Shown here one piece after another: positions 50,024 through 58,124 of a stretch of 64,000 nucleotides of DNA (the stretch's first letter is position 1; every line of letters begins with the position of its first letter). The DNA lies in the NCBI GenBank assembly GCA_035541265.1, contig DATKNQ010000141.1, forward strand, positions 9,552 through 73,551. The letters run 5' to 3'. Origin of the DNA: Bog-159 sp035541265 (GTDB taxonomy: Bacteria; Acidobacteriota; Terriglobia; Bryobacterales; Bryobacteraceae). Below the pieces are notes generated by a model. The model was not told the origin of the DNA, did no database searches, and saw only the letters and a program-made list of their open reading frames with translations. A program made the position numbers and the translations under genes.

Positions 50024-51640
50024 CTATTTGGAGGCAGCCTGCTGAGAGCCGGCGAAGCTTCTGGCGTGGGCGAGTTCGGGGCGGGCCGAGTCGTGGCCGT
50101 TGTTGGTGGATTTGAGCAGCGCCGCATAATAGAACTGCGCCTTCGCCGGCTCACCCGCGGCCTCTGCAGCCCGGCCCGCGTTATAGAGCCCGTTCAGCCG
50201 GTTGGGGCTAAGCTTCAGCGCAACTTCGTACTCGTCCAGGGCCTGCTTTGGACGGCCGAACTCCAGCAGCATATCGGCGAGCATCTCGCGCGCTGGAATG
50301 TCTACTTCGGCCTGGCCCACCTTGTCCTGCAAATCGGCCGCCGTCCGCATGTTCGCCAGCGCCTCTTTCTCGTTGCCTTCCGCGAACGCGGTCCACGCCA
50401 GCACCTCGCCACGCTCGATCTTCGGACCCGTCCCCTCGACCATGTATGCGTGTTTGCCTCTCTTGACCTCGGCCATCAACGCGTCGTACCGGGCGAGGTC
50501 GGCCCGCGCCTGCCCGGCGTTCCGCAGCCGTCCGTCGGCCACCACGCGCGCCCAGTACACCAGGGTCGCTATCTCCGGCGGCGACCCCGCCAACGGCTCC
50601 AACGCCGCGGCGGATTGCCAATCTCGCATCTCCAGCGCATAGAACGCCGGCAGTTTCGTCCGATAGTACGGAATCATCCCAGCCATGCGGTCTGACCCCA
50701 TGTCCGGCATCGACGCGATGGCCTTCAGCGCCATTGCGTTTTGTTCCAGCACCGACTTCGCGCGCGCATCCTGGCCGCTTTGCAGATAGGCATACAGCAG
50801 AAAGTCGTAGGAGTGCGGTTCATCCATGATGCCGCTCAAGCCGCGCGCCTCGGCCGCTTGCGCCGCCGCCAGTGAGCCCAGTTGCGAGGCTATGTCCTGC
50901 CGCCACATCCCCAGCCGCGCATAAATATGTCCGGGCATGTGGAAGGCGTGCGCGCCGGACTGCGCGATCTCGCCATAGTGGCCGGCCGCGGCCAGACCCT
51001 CGGCGGCCATCACCGGGTTGTCACAGGAGTGGATGATGTAGTGCACCACACCCGGATTGTCCGGATACCTTGCGAACAGCGGCTTGAGCACCGCCATCGC
51101 CTGACGCTCCTGTGCCACACTCGAATCGTCCGGCGCCTTGGCGGCCAGCAGTGACAACGCGTAGAAGGCGCCCGCGTCCACGTCGTCCGGATATTCGGCG
51201 TACACTTTGGCCATCGCCGCCGAGTAGGCTGCTACGCGGGCCGGATATTTCTCCGCGCCCGGATGATAGAAACCGGCCAACGCCGCAATGTAAGCGCGCT
51301 CGCGGGCGGTGCCGGCGTGCAAGGATTGCGCTTTGCGCATCTCGGCCCATCCGAGCTTCATGCTCTCCGCGTCGGGGCGGCCCCAGATTTGGTGAAAGAA
51401 GCTCATGGCCACGCCCCAGTGCGCCATCGTGCAGCCCGGGTCGCTCTTCGCCAGGCGCTGGAACTGGGCGCGCGCCTCTTCGTACCAAAAGTCGTGTAGC
51501 AGAGCGACGCCGCGGTCGAATGGTTGCGATGGCGGCGCGCAGGAGACCGGAAACCGGACCGTGCCCAGCCGTTCCGCAGCCGGCTGTGCTGCCACCGGGA
51601 TCGCCATCAGCATAGCCAGGAGGGGTACCAGTGTTTTCAT
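50024..51640 (-). CDS. Secreted TPR-repeat protein
   Basis: A 538-residue protein with a signal peptide (MKTLVPLLAMLMAIPVAAQ). It is almost all helical hairpins. Early motifs such as RGVALLHDFWYEEARAQFQR and CTMAHWGVAMSFFHQIWGRP, then VVHYIIHSCDNPVMAAEGLA, match a TPR family frequent in soil bacteria and sometimes fused to copper or cytochrome proteins. The C-terminus has regular TPRs (ALDEYEVALKLSPNRLNGLY). No cofactor motif is seen. It follows the sulfur operon on the same strand after a 259-base gap and is probably separate. Confidence 0.8.
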   Translation of the reverse strand: MKTLVPLLAMLMAIPVAAQPAAERLGTVRFPVSCAPPSQPFDRGVALLHDFWYEEARAQFQRLAKSDPGCTMAHWGVAMSFFHQIWGRPDAESMKLGWAEMRKAQSLHAGTARERAYIAALAGFYHPGAEKYPARVAAYSAAMAKVYAEYPDDVDAGAFYALSLLAAKAPDDSSVAQERQAMAVLKPLFARYPDNPGVVHYIIHSCDNPVMAAEGLAAAGHYGEIAQSGAHAFHMPGHIYARLGMWRQDIASQLGSLAAAQAAEARGLSGIMDEPHSYDFLLYAYLQSGQDARAKSVLEQNAMALKAIASMPDMGSDRMAGMIPYYRTKLPAFYALEMRDWQSAAALEPLAGSPPEIATLVYWARVVADGRLRNAGQARADLARYDALMAEVKRGKHAYMVEGTGPKIERGEVLAWTAFAEGNEKEALANMRTAADLQDKVGQAEVDIPAREMLADMLLEFGRPKQALDEYEVALKLSPNRLNGLYNAGRAAEAAGEPAKAQFYYAALLKSTNNGHDSARPELAHARSFAGSQQAASK

Positions 51641-51899
51641 CGTGGATCAGTATATCAGTTGCGCCATCCGCGGCAGGCTGAACGATCGATCCCACGCACG
51701 CTACGAGACGGCCGAACACCTGCTGCGGCAGTCGCGAGTGCCTACTTAGTTAGTCCATACTTCGTCCTCTGGGGAGACGTAGAACATCGGTTCCTCGACC
51801 TAAGCGGGCAGCGTCTTGCTGGTGTAGAGAAGTCCCGGACTGTTAAAGCGAGCTCGCTGAATCGTGTACAATCCACCAGCCAGTTACAGCCTGGTTAGT

Positions 51900-53288
51900 C
51901 TAGAACACGTTGTAATTAAGCATCACATAGGGGTAGGTGTAAGACCGCGCGTGATGCGTGCGCAGCAGGAAGTCACCCGACTGGATGTAGCCGACACCCG
52001 CGCCGAGTTCCAGATTCCGATTGAGCCGGTATGACGCCTGGACGTCAAACTCGTGGCCGATGTGCGTGCCCGACTTGCCCGTCGGATCGCGCGCCACAAC
52101 CGTGCCGGAGGCGCTGTAGAAAGCATCGTTGGGGCTGGCCAGCCACCAGTCGTTGTACGCGCCGGCCAGCATCCAATTGCGCCGCAGCGAGATTCGTGCG
52201 CCCGTACGGTAAGACTTCAGGTTCTGCCAGGCGATCTGGTCAGCCAGGCCGTGATGGTCGTGGATATTGGGATAGAGCTGATCGAACGTTCCGTGTACGC
52301 CGTCTCTCGGGTTCCTGTCACCCGATGCGAAATCATATTTCACGAACACGCGCGGCTTGAAGCGGTTCGAGCGAAAGGTGTACCCGGCTATGCCACTCCA
52401 GGCCCAAGCCCGAATCTGGTCCGGGCCGATATCTCCGAATTGGCCTACGGTTTCCAAGTCGTAATCGAATGGGCGCGCCGTACCCGCCCAGCGGACGCCG
52501 GTGGTCTTCTCGTCGAGCTTGGCCAGGTGGCCTTCTTCGGTTTTGATGCCGGGTGTCAGCCGCCAGAGCACATACGGCTCAATGGTCGACGATGGAATCC
52601 AGTTCTTCAGCGCGGTGTAGATGCCGTCGAAGTTGTTTCCCGGCTGGTGGTGGCTGAGCCCGTTATCACCGTTGATGACCGGCGCGGCGGCAAATATGTT
52701 CACGCGGACCGAGTTGTGTTTCACAGCCAGCATGGCGGCGTCGTAGCCGCGCGAAGCGTTGCGCCAGTAGGCGGTGCCCACCAGGCGCATGTGGCCAAAT
52801 GCCAGATCCTGACGGCCTACCCGCAAGCTGATGGGACCTTCGTCGAGATCTCCGAAGTCGACATAAGCGCGTCGCAGATCCCAAGTGCTTTGATAAGGCG
52901 GCCCCAACACCCCCTTCTTCCAAAACGCATCGGCATCCTGCAGTTCCACGAATGTTTTCATCCAATGGGTGGGCTTGATCAGCATTCCCAGACGGAACCG
53001 CGTCAGCAAGTACGTATCGGAGTTTCCGGGCTGGAAACCTCCAGCGCTGTAAGACTCCAGGCGGGTGCGATATCCGGCAGTGAAACACACCCAATCGGGT
53101 AGTTTCTCGTTCATCTCCGCGATTGGTGAGAATCGGGCGGCGGGAACATCCTCATCCACCGGCCGGTTGGCGCTGACCCGGCTGCCGCCCGGATTGTCCA
53201 CGATGCATTGCGCCGCGGCGGGAACGGCCGCGGCAAGCATCGAGAGGAGCATCGCCCAATGTGAGACCCCTACGAAGCTTCTCGTCAT
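51900..53288 (-). CDS. Outer-membrane beta-barrel porin, alginate-export-like
   Basis: A 462-residue protein. The start at 53288 gives a signal peptide ending near VPAAAQC. The mature part begins with a family-like LPDWVCFTAGYRTRLESYSA and continues with alternating aromatic strands, for example LTRFRLGMLIKPTHWMKTFV and SLRVGRQDLAFGHMRLVGTA, and ends in an aromatic-terminated strand (YVMLNYNVF). This is the alginate-export (AlgE-like) barrel type, which passes anions and carboxylates. Its ATG overlaps the TauE stop (ATGA), so it is the last gene of the sulfur operon and may carry sulfur anions across the outer membrane. Confidence 0.78.
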   Translation of the reverse strand: MTRSFVGVSHWAMLLSMLAAAVPAAAQCIVDNPGGSRVSANRPVDEDVPAARFSPIAEMNEKLPDWVCFTAGYRTRLESYSAGGFQPGNSDTYLLTRFRLGMLIKPTHWMKTFVELQDADAFWKKGVLGPPYQSTWDLRRAYVDFGDLDEGPISLRVGRQDLAFGHMRLVGTAYWRNASRGYDAAMLAVKHNSVRVNIFAAAPVINGDNGLSHHQPGNNFDGIYTALKNWIPSSTIEPYVLWRLTPGIKTEEGHLAKLDEKTTGVRWAGTARPFDYDLETVGQFGDIGPDQIRAWAWSGIAGYTFRSNRFKPRVFVKYDFASGDRNPRDGVHGTFDQLYPNIHDHHGLADQIAWQNLKSYRTGARISLRRNWMLAGAYNDWWLASPNDAFYSASGTVVARDPTGKSGTHIGHEFDVQASYRLNRNLELGAGVGYIQSGDFLLRTHHARSYTYPYVMLNYNVF

Positions 53289-54106
53289 ATCATCAAGAAC
53301 CCGATAACGTAAGTGAGGGCCAAGCCTGTCACCAGAACTCCGAGAACGCCCCGGATCCAGCGCTCGGGCAAGCGCTTCTGAAGCCGTGCGCCCAAATAGC
53401 CGCCGGCCAGGCCGCCCACGCCAAACAGAAGACCCAAGGCCCAATCGGGCCGTACGGCCGTGCTAGCGGCGAGGGCCGTCCGGCTGAACACCTCGAAGGA
53501 GGCGACACCCACCGCCGAAGTCGCCCATGTGCCAAGCAATGCCGCGCCCGCAATCGCGCGGGCGGGCAGCCGTAAGACCGTCATGGCAAATGGCGCGATC
53601 ATGGCCCCACCGCCTACTCCGTAAATTCCGCCAACGATTCCGGCAATCAATGCCGCGGCCATCAGCGGGCGGCGATGGAACGCGGGGACTCCATCGGGAT
53701 TCGCGGTCGGTGAGGGCGCCGTGTGGACCAGGAGGCGAACACCAAGGTAAAGCAGTACACATCCAACGAAGAGTTTTGCGTAGCGTGGGCCGGGCAGGAA
53801 GCGAATGCGGATGATGGCTCCCAGGAAAACGCCGGGCAGAGTTCCGGCCATGACGGCCCACGCCACGTCCCAGGCCATGCGGCGCTCACGAATATACTGC
53901 GCAATGGCGCCGGGCGTGGCAACCAGGTTATAGATCAGATTCGTGGGCGTGACCGCGGGGGTCACGAAACCGAGCACGCTGATCTGAAAGGGCAGGAGCA
54001 AAAAGGCCCCTGAGATCCCAGCCGGAGCTGTCAACAAGGCCACCAGAAACGCGGCGGCCGGCGGGAGCCAGAATGAGCACTCGACCCCCGAAACGGGAAA
54101 ACGCAT
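53285..54106 (-). CDS. TauE/SafE family anion exporter
   Basis: A 273-residue protein with about eight transmembrane helices in two repeated halves. Motifs include VALLTAPAGISGAFLLLPFQ and PTNLIYNLVATPGAIAQYIR in the first half and IAGIVGGIYGVGGGAMIAPF in the second. Family members export sulfite, sulfoacetate or other organosulfur anions. Placement 13 bases after a small membrane gene and coupled to a porin, inside a dsr operon, makes sulfite or a related oxyanion the natural guess. Direction and substrate are inferred. It is unlike the half-length family member at 28717. Confidence 0.85.
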   Translation of the reverse strand: MRFPVSGVECSFWLPPAAAFLVALLTAPAGISGAFLLLPFQISVLGFVTPAVTPTNLIYNLVATPGAIAQYIRERRMAWDVAWAVMAGTLPGVFLGAIIRIRFLPGPRYAKLFVGCVLLYLGVRLLVHTAPSPTANPDGVPAFHRRPLMAAALIAGIVGGIYGVGGGAMIAPFAMTVLRLPARAIAGAALLGTWATSAVGVASFEVFSRTALAASTAVRPDWALGLLFGVGGLAGGYLGARLQKRLPERWIRGVLGVLVTGLALTYVIGFLMI

Positions 54107-54119
54107 GCGGGCCTCGCGC

Positions 54120-54362
54120 TTAAGTGCGAAAGAACGCGCCGCTAGCCCACATCAACACCACAAGCAGGAAGACGCCGAGCAGGATGCTCCAGAGGACCAA
54201 CTTCTTCTCGATCGGCAGCAGCGGCTCGTATGGCATCTTTTGAAGCTCTTCGGCGAGTTTCGGCTGCTCCGCAGCCTTGGGTGGCGCGGCCGGCGCGGTT
54301 TGTGGCGCCGGTTTCGGCACATCGGCCGTGCTCACCCTCTCGGCAACCGGGGTGTGTTTCAT
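54120..54362 (-). CDS. 80-residue membrane-anchored protein of the sulfur operon
   Basis: A short protein, not recognised. The ATG at 54362 follows AGGA by about 8 bases. The N-terminal half is Pro/Ala-rich and disordered (VPKPAPQTAPAAPPKAAEQP). A tail anchor follows (LVLWSILLGVFLLVVLMWAS), so the N-terminus probably faces the cytoplasm. It lies between the YeiH-like and TauE-like genes, 11 and 13 bases from each. It could be an accessory subunit of either transporter; nothing in the sequence settles this. Confidence 0.65.
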   Translation of the reverse strand: MKHTPVAERVSTADVPKPAPQTAPAAPPKAAEQPKLAEELQKMPYEPLLPIEKKLVLWSILLGVFLLVVLMWASGAFFRT

Positions 54363-54373
54363 ATATGTGATCC

Positions 54374-55804
54374 TTAAGCGACGGGCGGCTGGATACCGTG
54401 GAAGAAGATCCAGGAAATAGCCAGGCCGATCCAGACAATGAAACCGAACAGGCTGAGTACATAAACCAGGGCGAGCTTTCCGATACCTTCCTGCCACAGT
54501 CTGCGAAAATCGGAGACCACGCCGATGGTGAAAAAGGTCATTACGAAGAAGATGCCGCGGAATACGTTGGCTTGCGACATGGCGGCTTTGACCTTGGGAA
54601 CGAGGTGCGGCATCGACAGACCGATCGCCGCGATGATGGCGAAGGTCGCCACATAGCCGAGCACGAATTTGGGAAAGCGCTGCCAGATCTCAACGGCTTT
54701 CACCTTTTCCCCGCGTTGAGGTTCGATCTTGGCGGACCAGATCCAGGCCAGCACGAACGCCCAGATCCCGATGAAGATATCGATGAAGACTTTGACGGTA
54801 GTGCTGACGCCCATGATCCATCCGGGCTTGTAATGAATACCGTAGTCGGCCAGCGCTTTGGCGCGAATCAAGGCATCGGTTACGGCGCCGCTGGTGACCG
54901 CCGCGCCATCGGTCTTCACCGCCAGGCCCATCCAGGCTCCGGCAACCATCGGTTGATGCGAGAGGAAGGTCTGCGCCACAAACGGCAGGAAAAGCAACTC
55001 GATCACGGCGAAGATGACGACCAGCGAGGAGACCATCACGGGAACGACCGGCCGCGCCCGGATCGCCGATCCGGTGGCGATGGCGGCCGACACACCGCAG
55101 ATCGAGATGCCGGATGCCAGCGGCGCCGCCCACTCGCGGCTGAACTTGAAGAAGCGGCGCGCGACGTAGTACACCACGGCCCAATAAATCAGGTAAGCCA
55201 CCACGATCGCGGACAGGCCGCTGAACATGATGGAGGTGGCCAGGCCGAGCTGCTCAGCCGCGGTCACGCCGAGGAAACCGCCCAGGATGACGATGGCGGT
55301 CTTGATGTATAACTCCGGCCGGATTGCCTCCTTCATGCGCGCGGCTGCGACAGGCAGAAAGTTGCCCACGAAGAGCCCGGCGATCAAGGCGACGATGTAA
55401 CCGGCTTCATTGGTCAAGTTGAGCGACCAACCGATGTGGAAGGCCGCGCGTTTATCGGGAGTGGCGGCGATGTAGGCCCAACTTCCGATCATCCACGAGA
55501 GATAAGCGGCGCAGAAGACCGCGGTGAAACCTTTTGCGAATCGCCACAGGTCCAGGTGCAGCGTCCTGGCCCCGAGGGTCATGAGCGCCAGGAGAAACAC
55601 GTAAGTCGCCAGCAGCGACAGTAGCCCCGGCAGCCCGGCATAGTGCTTCGAGGCAGGCCCCAGCGCTTTCGCGGGGCTGGTCCAGACATTGGTTGAGACA
55701 GCCCAACCGAGGGCGTCTAAACCGAAAAAGCTCGCGAGCGACAACGCGAAGATGAACAAGCCGAGCCAGACGGACAGCCAGTCTTCGTTGAACGCTTTTT
55801 TCAC
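54374..55804 (-). CDS. YeiH-like putative sulfate/anion exporter (UPF0324)
   Basis: A 476-residue, about 12-helix protein. Conserved family stretches: IKTAIVILGGFLGVTAAEQL, PLASGISICGVSAAIATGSA and MAGAWMGLAVKTDGAAVTSG-like segments. The family (PF03601) is often named putative sulfate exporter; E. coli YeiH is about 350 residues, so an N-terminal extension of about 110 residues is unusual. The GTG start overlaps the dsrP stop by 4 bases (GTGA), tying it firmly to the Dsr operon. Substrate is inferred from context. Confidence 0.83.
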   Translation of the reverse strand: MKKAFNEDWLSVWLGLFIFALSLASFFGLDALGWAVSTNVWTSPAKALGPASKHYAGLPGLLSLLATYVFLLALMTLGARTLHLDLWRFAKGFTAVFCAAYLSWMIGSWAYIAATPDKRAAFHIGWSLNLTNEAGYIVALIAGLFVGNFLPVAAARMKEAIRPELYIKTAIVILGGFLGVTAAEQLGLATSIMFSGLSAIVVAYLIYWAVVYYVARRFFKFSREWAAPLASGISICGVSAAIATGSAIRARPVVPVMVSSLVVIFAVIELLFLPFVAQTFLSHQPMVAGAWMGLAVKTDGAAVTSGAVTDALIRAKALADYGIHYKPGWIMGVSTTVKVFIDIFIGIWAFVLAWIWSAKIEPQRGEKVKAVEIWQRFPKFVLGYVATFAIIAAIGLSMPHLVPKVKAAMSQANVFRGIFFVMTFFTIGVVSDFRRLWQEGIGKLALVYVLSLFGFIVWIGLAISWIFFHGIQPPVA

Positions 55805-57000
55805 GTGAGCACTTCAGCTTTCGCGGAGGGCGTGGGGGAGAAGAGCACGCCCTCCCGGACAGAGAAAGCGATCTTATACAGCACCGTCAGAATCAGCGCG
55901 CCCACCGCCCAGATCCCCAGCGTGATGAGGATCTCCGGCAGGGAGGGCGAATATTCGGTCACCGCGCCAAAGGGCGAGGGGATAAATCCAGCTACGATCA
56001 GGCCGATGCCTTTGTCGATCCAGAGCGACACGAACACCATACCGCAGGCCGCGGCGAGCAGCGTATCGTGATGGCGGTATCGCGGCACCAGCAGCAGGAC
56101 GAGAGAGACGGCGGCCAGAAGCATCGAAACCCACATCCAGGGCGCAAGGCGCGCGTGCCCGCCCAAGCCCGCGAACATGTAGCGCAGCGATTCGGTGTGC
56201 TCGGGGATGTGGCTGTAGAACGCGGTGAAGAATTCCATCAGCACGAAGAACACGCTGATCACCATGGCGTAGGTCACGATCGTGGCCAGCTTCTGAATCG
56301 GTTCCCGCGGGCTCGGCAAATGGTTCACCTTGGCGATGATCATCGCCAGCAGGATCAGCAAGGCGGGGCCGGAGGCAAACGCGGAGGCCAGAAAGCGCGG
56401 CGCCAGGATGGCGGTGAGCCACAGGCTCCTGCCGGGGAGACCGTTATAAAGGAACGCCGTAACGGTATGGATGCTGACGGCCCAGGGTACGGATAAGAAG
56501 ATGACGGCTGTGATCCAGACCGGCGGCGCCACACTCTCGCGTTCGGCGCGCAGAGTGGTGAACGCGATCACCGCATTCAACACCAGATAGCCTGCCAGAG
56601 AGATCATATCCCAGAACATGAGGGAGTGGGGCGTGGGATAAAGCAGCACATTGAATACACGCGTGGGCTGGCCCATGTCGACAAAGATGAAGAGCATGCA
56701 CATGGTCACGGCCGCAATGGCCAGAAATTCGCCCAGGATGGTGAGGCGGGCGAAGGCCTTCACGTGGTGTATGTAGTAGGGCAGCACGACCATGACGGCG
56801 GACGCCGCTACGCCCACCAGAAACGTGAACTGGGCGATGTACAGGCCCCAGGTGACGTCGCGGCTGAGGCCGGTGATTCCGAGGCCGTAGTCCAATTGGC
56901 GCCGGTAGGCCAGAAGACCGGCAAGCATCACCGCGAACAGGCAGGCGAGCCATATCCAGTACCTGCGGCTGCCGGTGAGCGCCTTTTCAAACATCAGCAT
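55801..57000 (-). CDS. dsrP: DsrP, NrfD-like integral membrane subunit of DsrMKJOP
   Basis: A 399-residue, ten-helix NrfD/PsrC-family protein that exchanges electrons with the quinone pool. Landmarks: DVTWGLYIAQFTFLVGVAAS, VFNVLLYPTPHSLMFWDMIS, SIHTVTAFLYNGLPGRSLW and APRFLASAFASGPALLILLA. It begins 9 bases after dsrO and is coupled to the exporter gene downstream. In the complex it pairs with DsrO and DsrJ on the periplasmic side. The length matches known DsrP proteins. Confidence 0.9.
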   Translation of the reverse strand: MLMFEKALTGSRRYWIWLACLFAVMLAGLLAYRRQLDYGLGITGLSRDVTWGLYIAQFTFLVGVAASAVMVVLPYYIHHVKAFARLTILGEFLAIAAVTMCMLFIFVDMGQPTRVFNVLLYPTPHSLMFWDMISLAGYLVLNAVIAFTTLRAERESVAPPVWITAVIFLSVPWAVSIHTVTAFLYNGLPGRSLWLTAILAPRFLASAFASGPALLILLAMIIAKVNHLPSPREPIQKLATIVTYAMVISVFFVLMEFFTAFYSHIPEHTESLRYMFAGLGGHARLAPWMWVSMLLAAVSLVLLLVPRYRHHDTLLAAACGMVFVSLWIDKGIGLIVAGFIPSPFGAVTEYSPSLPEILITLGIWAVGALILTVLYKIAFSVREGVLFSPTPSAKAEVLT

Positions 57001-57009
57001 GGCGGAACC

Positions 57010-57732
57010 TCATACGATGTAGAACACCTGGGGCTGGGTACCTAGTTCGGGCTTCCGCCGCATATGCCGGCGGGAGGCCAGCAGTTGGCGGATCTCCGAA
57101 TGCGGGTCGGCCAGGTTGCCGAATACCAGCGCCTTCTCGGGACACACCGCGACGCAAGCTGGCGGCTGTCCAACGGCCAGCCGCTCGGAACAGAAATTGC
57201 ATTTTTCTACCACGCCCTTGGTACGCGTCGGAAAATCCGGGTTGGGCTGGTGAATGTACGCGCGCGGGTCCTGCCAGTTGAAGCTGCGCGAACCGTAAGG
57301 GCAAGCGGCCATGCAATAGCGGCAGCCGATGCAGCGGTGATAATCCATTTCCACAATGCCGTCGTCACGCTTGAAAGTAGCCTGCGTGGGACAGACGCGC
57401 ACACAGGGCGGATCGTCGCAGTGATTGCAGAGCACCATCACGGGCGCCGCGCGCAGCGGCGAATAGTCGTCGACCTGGTTCAGGAAGGCGCGGTCGAACG
57501 GCTCTTTCCAGATCCATTTGACGGTGTGCCGCGGATCCGGCAATTGCGGCACATTGTGCGCGTGATTGCACGCCTCGATGCACTTGGTGCAGTCCGGCTG
57601 CTTCAGACATTTGGCGGTATCGATGGCCATGCCCCAACGCGTGCGGCCGGCCGCGGCGGCCAATTTCCGGAACGTCAGCCCGACGCACCCGAGCCCGCTC
57701 AGCCGCAGGAAGTCCTTACGTGAGATCTTCAT
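57010..57732 (-). CDS. dsrO: DsrO, periplasmic iron-sulfur subunit of DsrMKJOP
   Basis: A 240-residue ferredoxin-like protein. The start at 57732 gives a Tat-like signal (MKISRKDFLRLSGLG), the usual export route for DsrO. Four cysteine clusters bind [4Fe-4S] centres: CLKQPDCTKCIEAC, CNHCDDPPCVRVCP, CIGCRYCMAACP and CNFCSERLAVGQPPACVAVC. It is of the NrfC/PsrB type and relays electrons between DsrJ and DsrP. The ATG overlaps the dsrJ stop (ATGA). Any longer upstream reading of this frame is antisense-like extension into dsrJ. Confidence 0.9.
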   Translation of the reverse strand: MKISRKDFLRLSGLGCVGLTFRKLAAAAGRTRWGMAIDTAKCLKQPDCTKCIEACNHAHNVPQLPDPRHTVKWIWKEPFDRAFLNQVDDYSPLRAAPVMVLCNHCDDPPCVRVCPTQATFKRDDGIVEMDYHRCIGCRYCMAACPYGSRSFNWQDPRAYIHQPNPDFPTRTKGVVEKCNFCSERLAVGQPPACVAVCPEKALVFGNLADPHSEIRQLLASRRHMRRKPELGTQPQVFYIV

Positions 57733-58124
57733 CTGGCGCTCCTCAACACGGGCTTGACATCGAGGTGGCAATTCCAACAGGGCAGCGAGACGGCCGTGTA
57801 ATTGTGGCAGCGGTCGCAGAATTCGGCCTTGGAGCCGTGGCACTGGAGGCAGGTCTTGGTCAGGCTCATGTTGTAATGCCTTCCGTCGAAGGTGGTGTAG
57901 TCCCGCCCGCTCTGCCGCACCACGTCGGCCCGCCAATCGAACAAAAGATCCATATGCGAGGTCCGCATGTAAGCCAGCGGCGCGACGCATTGCTTCTCGT
58001 GCGCGGGCAGCACCGGCGCGGGGCCTTTGGTGGTGACGTGCGCCGCGAGATTGTGCCAGATGGGCAGCGTCAGGAATCCGGCGAACAGCAGCAGCCCGCA
58101 GTAGATCACAGGCCGGTCACGCAT
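57729..58124 (-). CDS. dsrJ: DsrJ, periplasmic triheme cytochrome c of DsrMKJOP
   Basis: A 131-residue protein with an uncleaved-type N-terminal helix (MRDRPVIYCGLLLFAGFLTL). Three CxxCH heme sites are present: CLQCH (92-96), CDRCH (103-107) and CWNCH (116-120). Cys46 (in HEKQCVAPL) corresponds to the cysteine described as an unusual distal heme ligand in Allochromatium DsrJ. The start overlaps the dsrK end by 8 bases, and its stop overlaps dsrO. This triheme signature with the extra Cys makes the Dsr assignment firm. Confidence 0.92.
   Translation of the reverse strand: MRDRPVIYCGLLLFAGFLTLPIWHNLAAHVTTKGPAPVLPAHEKQCVAPLAYMRTSHMDLLFDWRADVVRQSGRDYTTFDGRHYNMSLTKTCLQCHGSKAEFCDRCHNYTAVSLPCWNCHLDVKPVLRSAR

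Noticed and set aside
54398..55312. 304-residue plus-strand frame in the sulfur operon
   Set aside because: Antisense to the YeiH-like gene, highly charged and repetitive, no domain.
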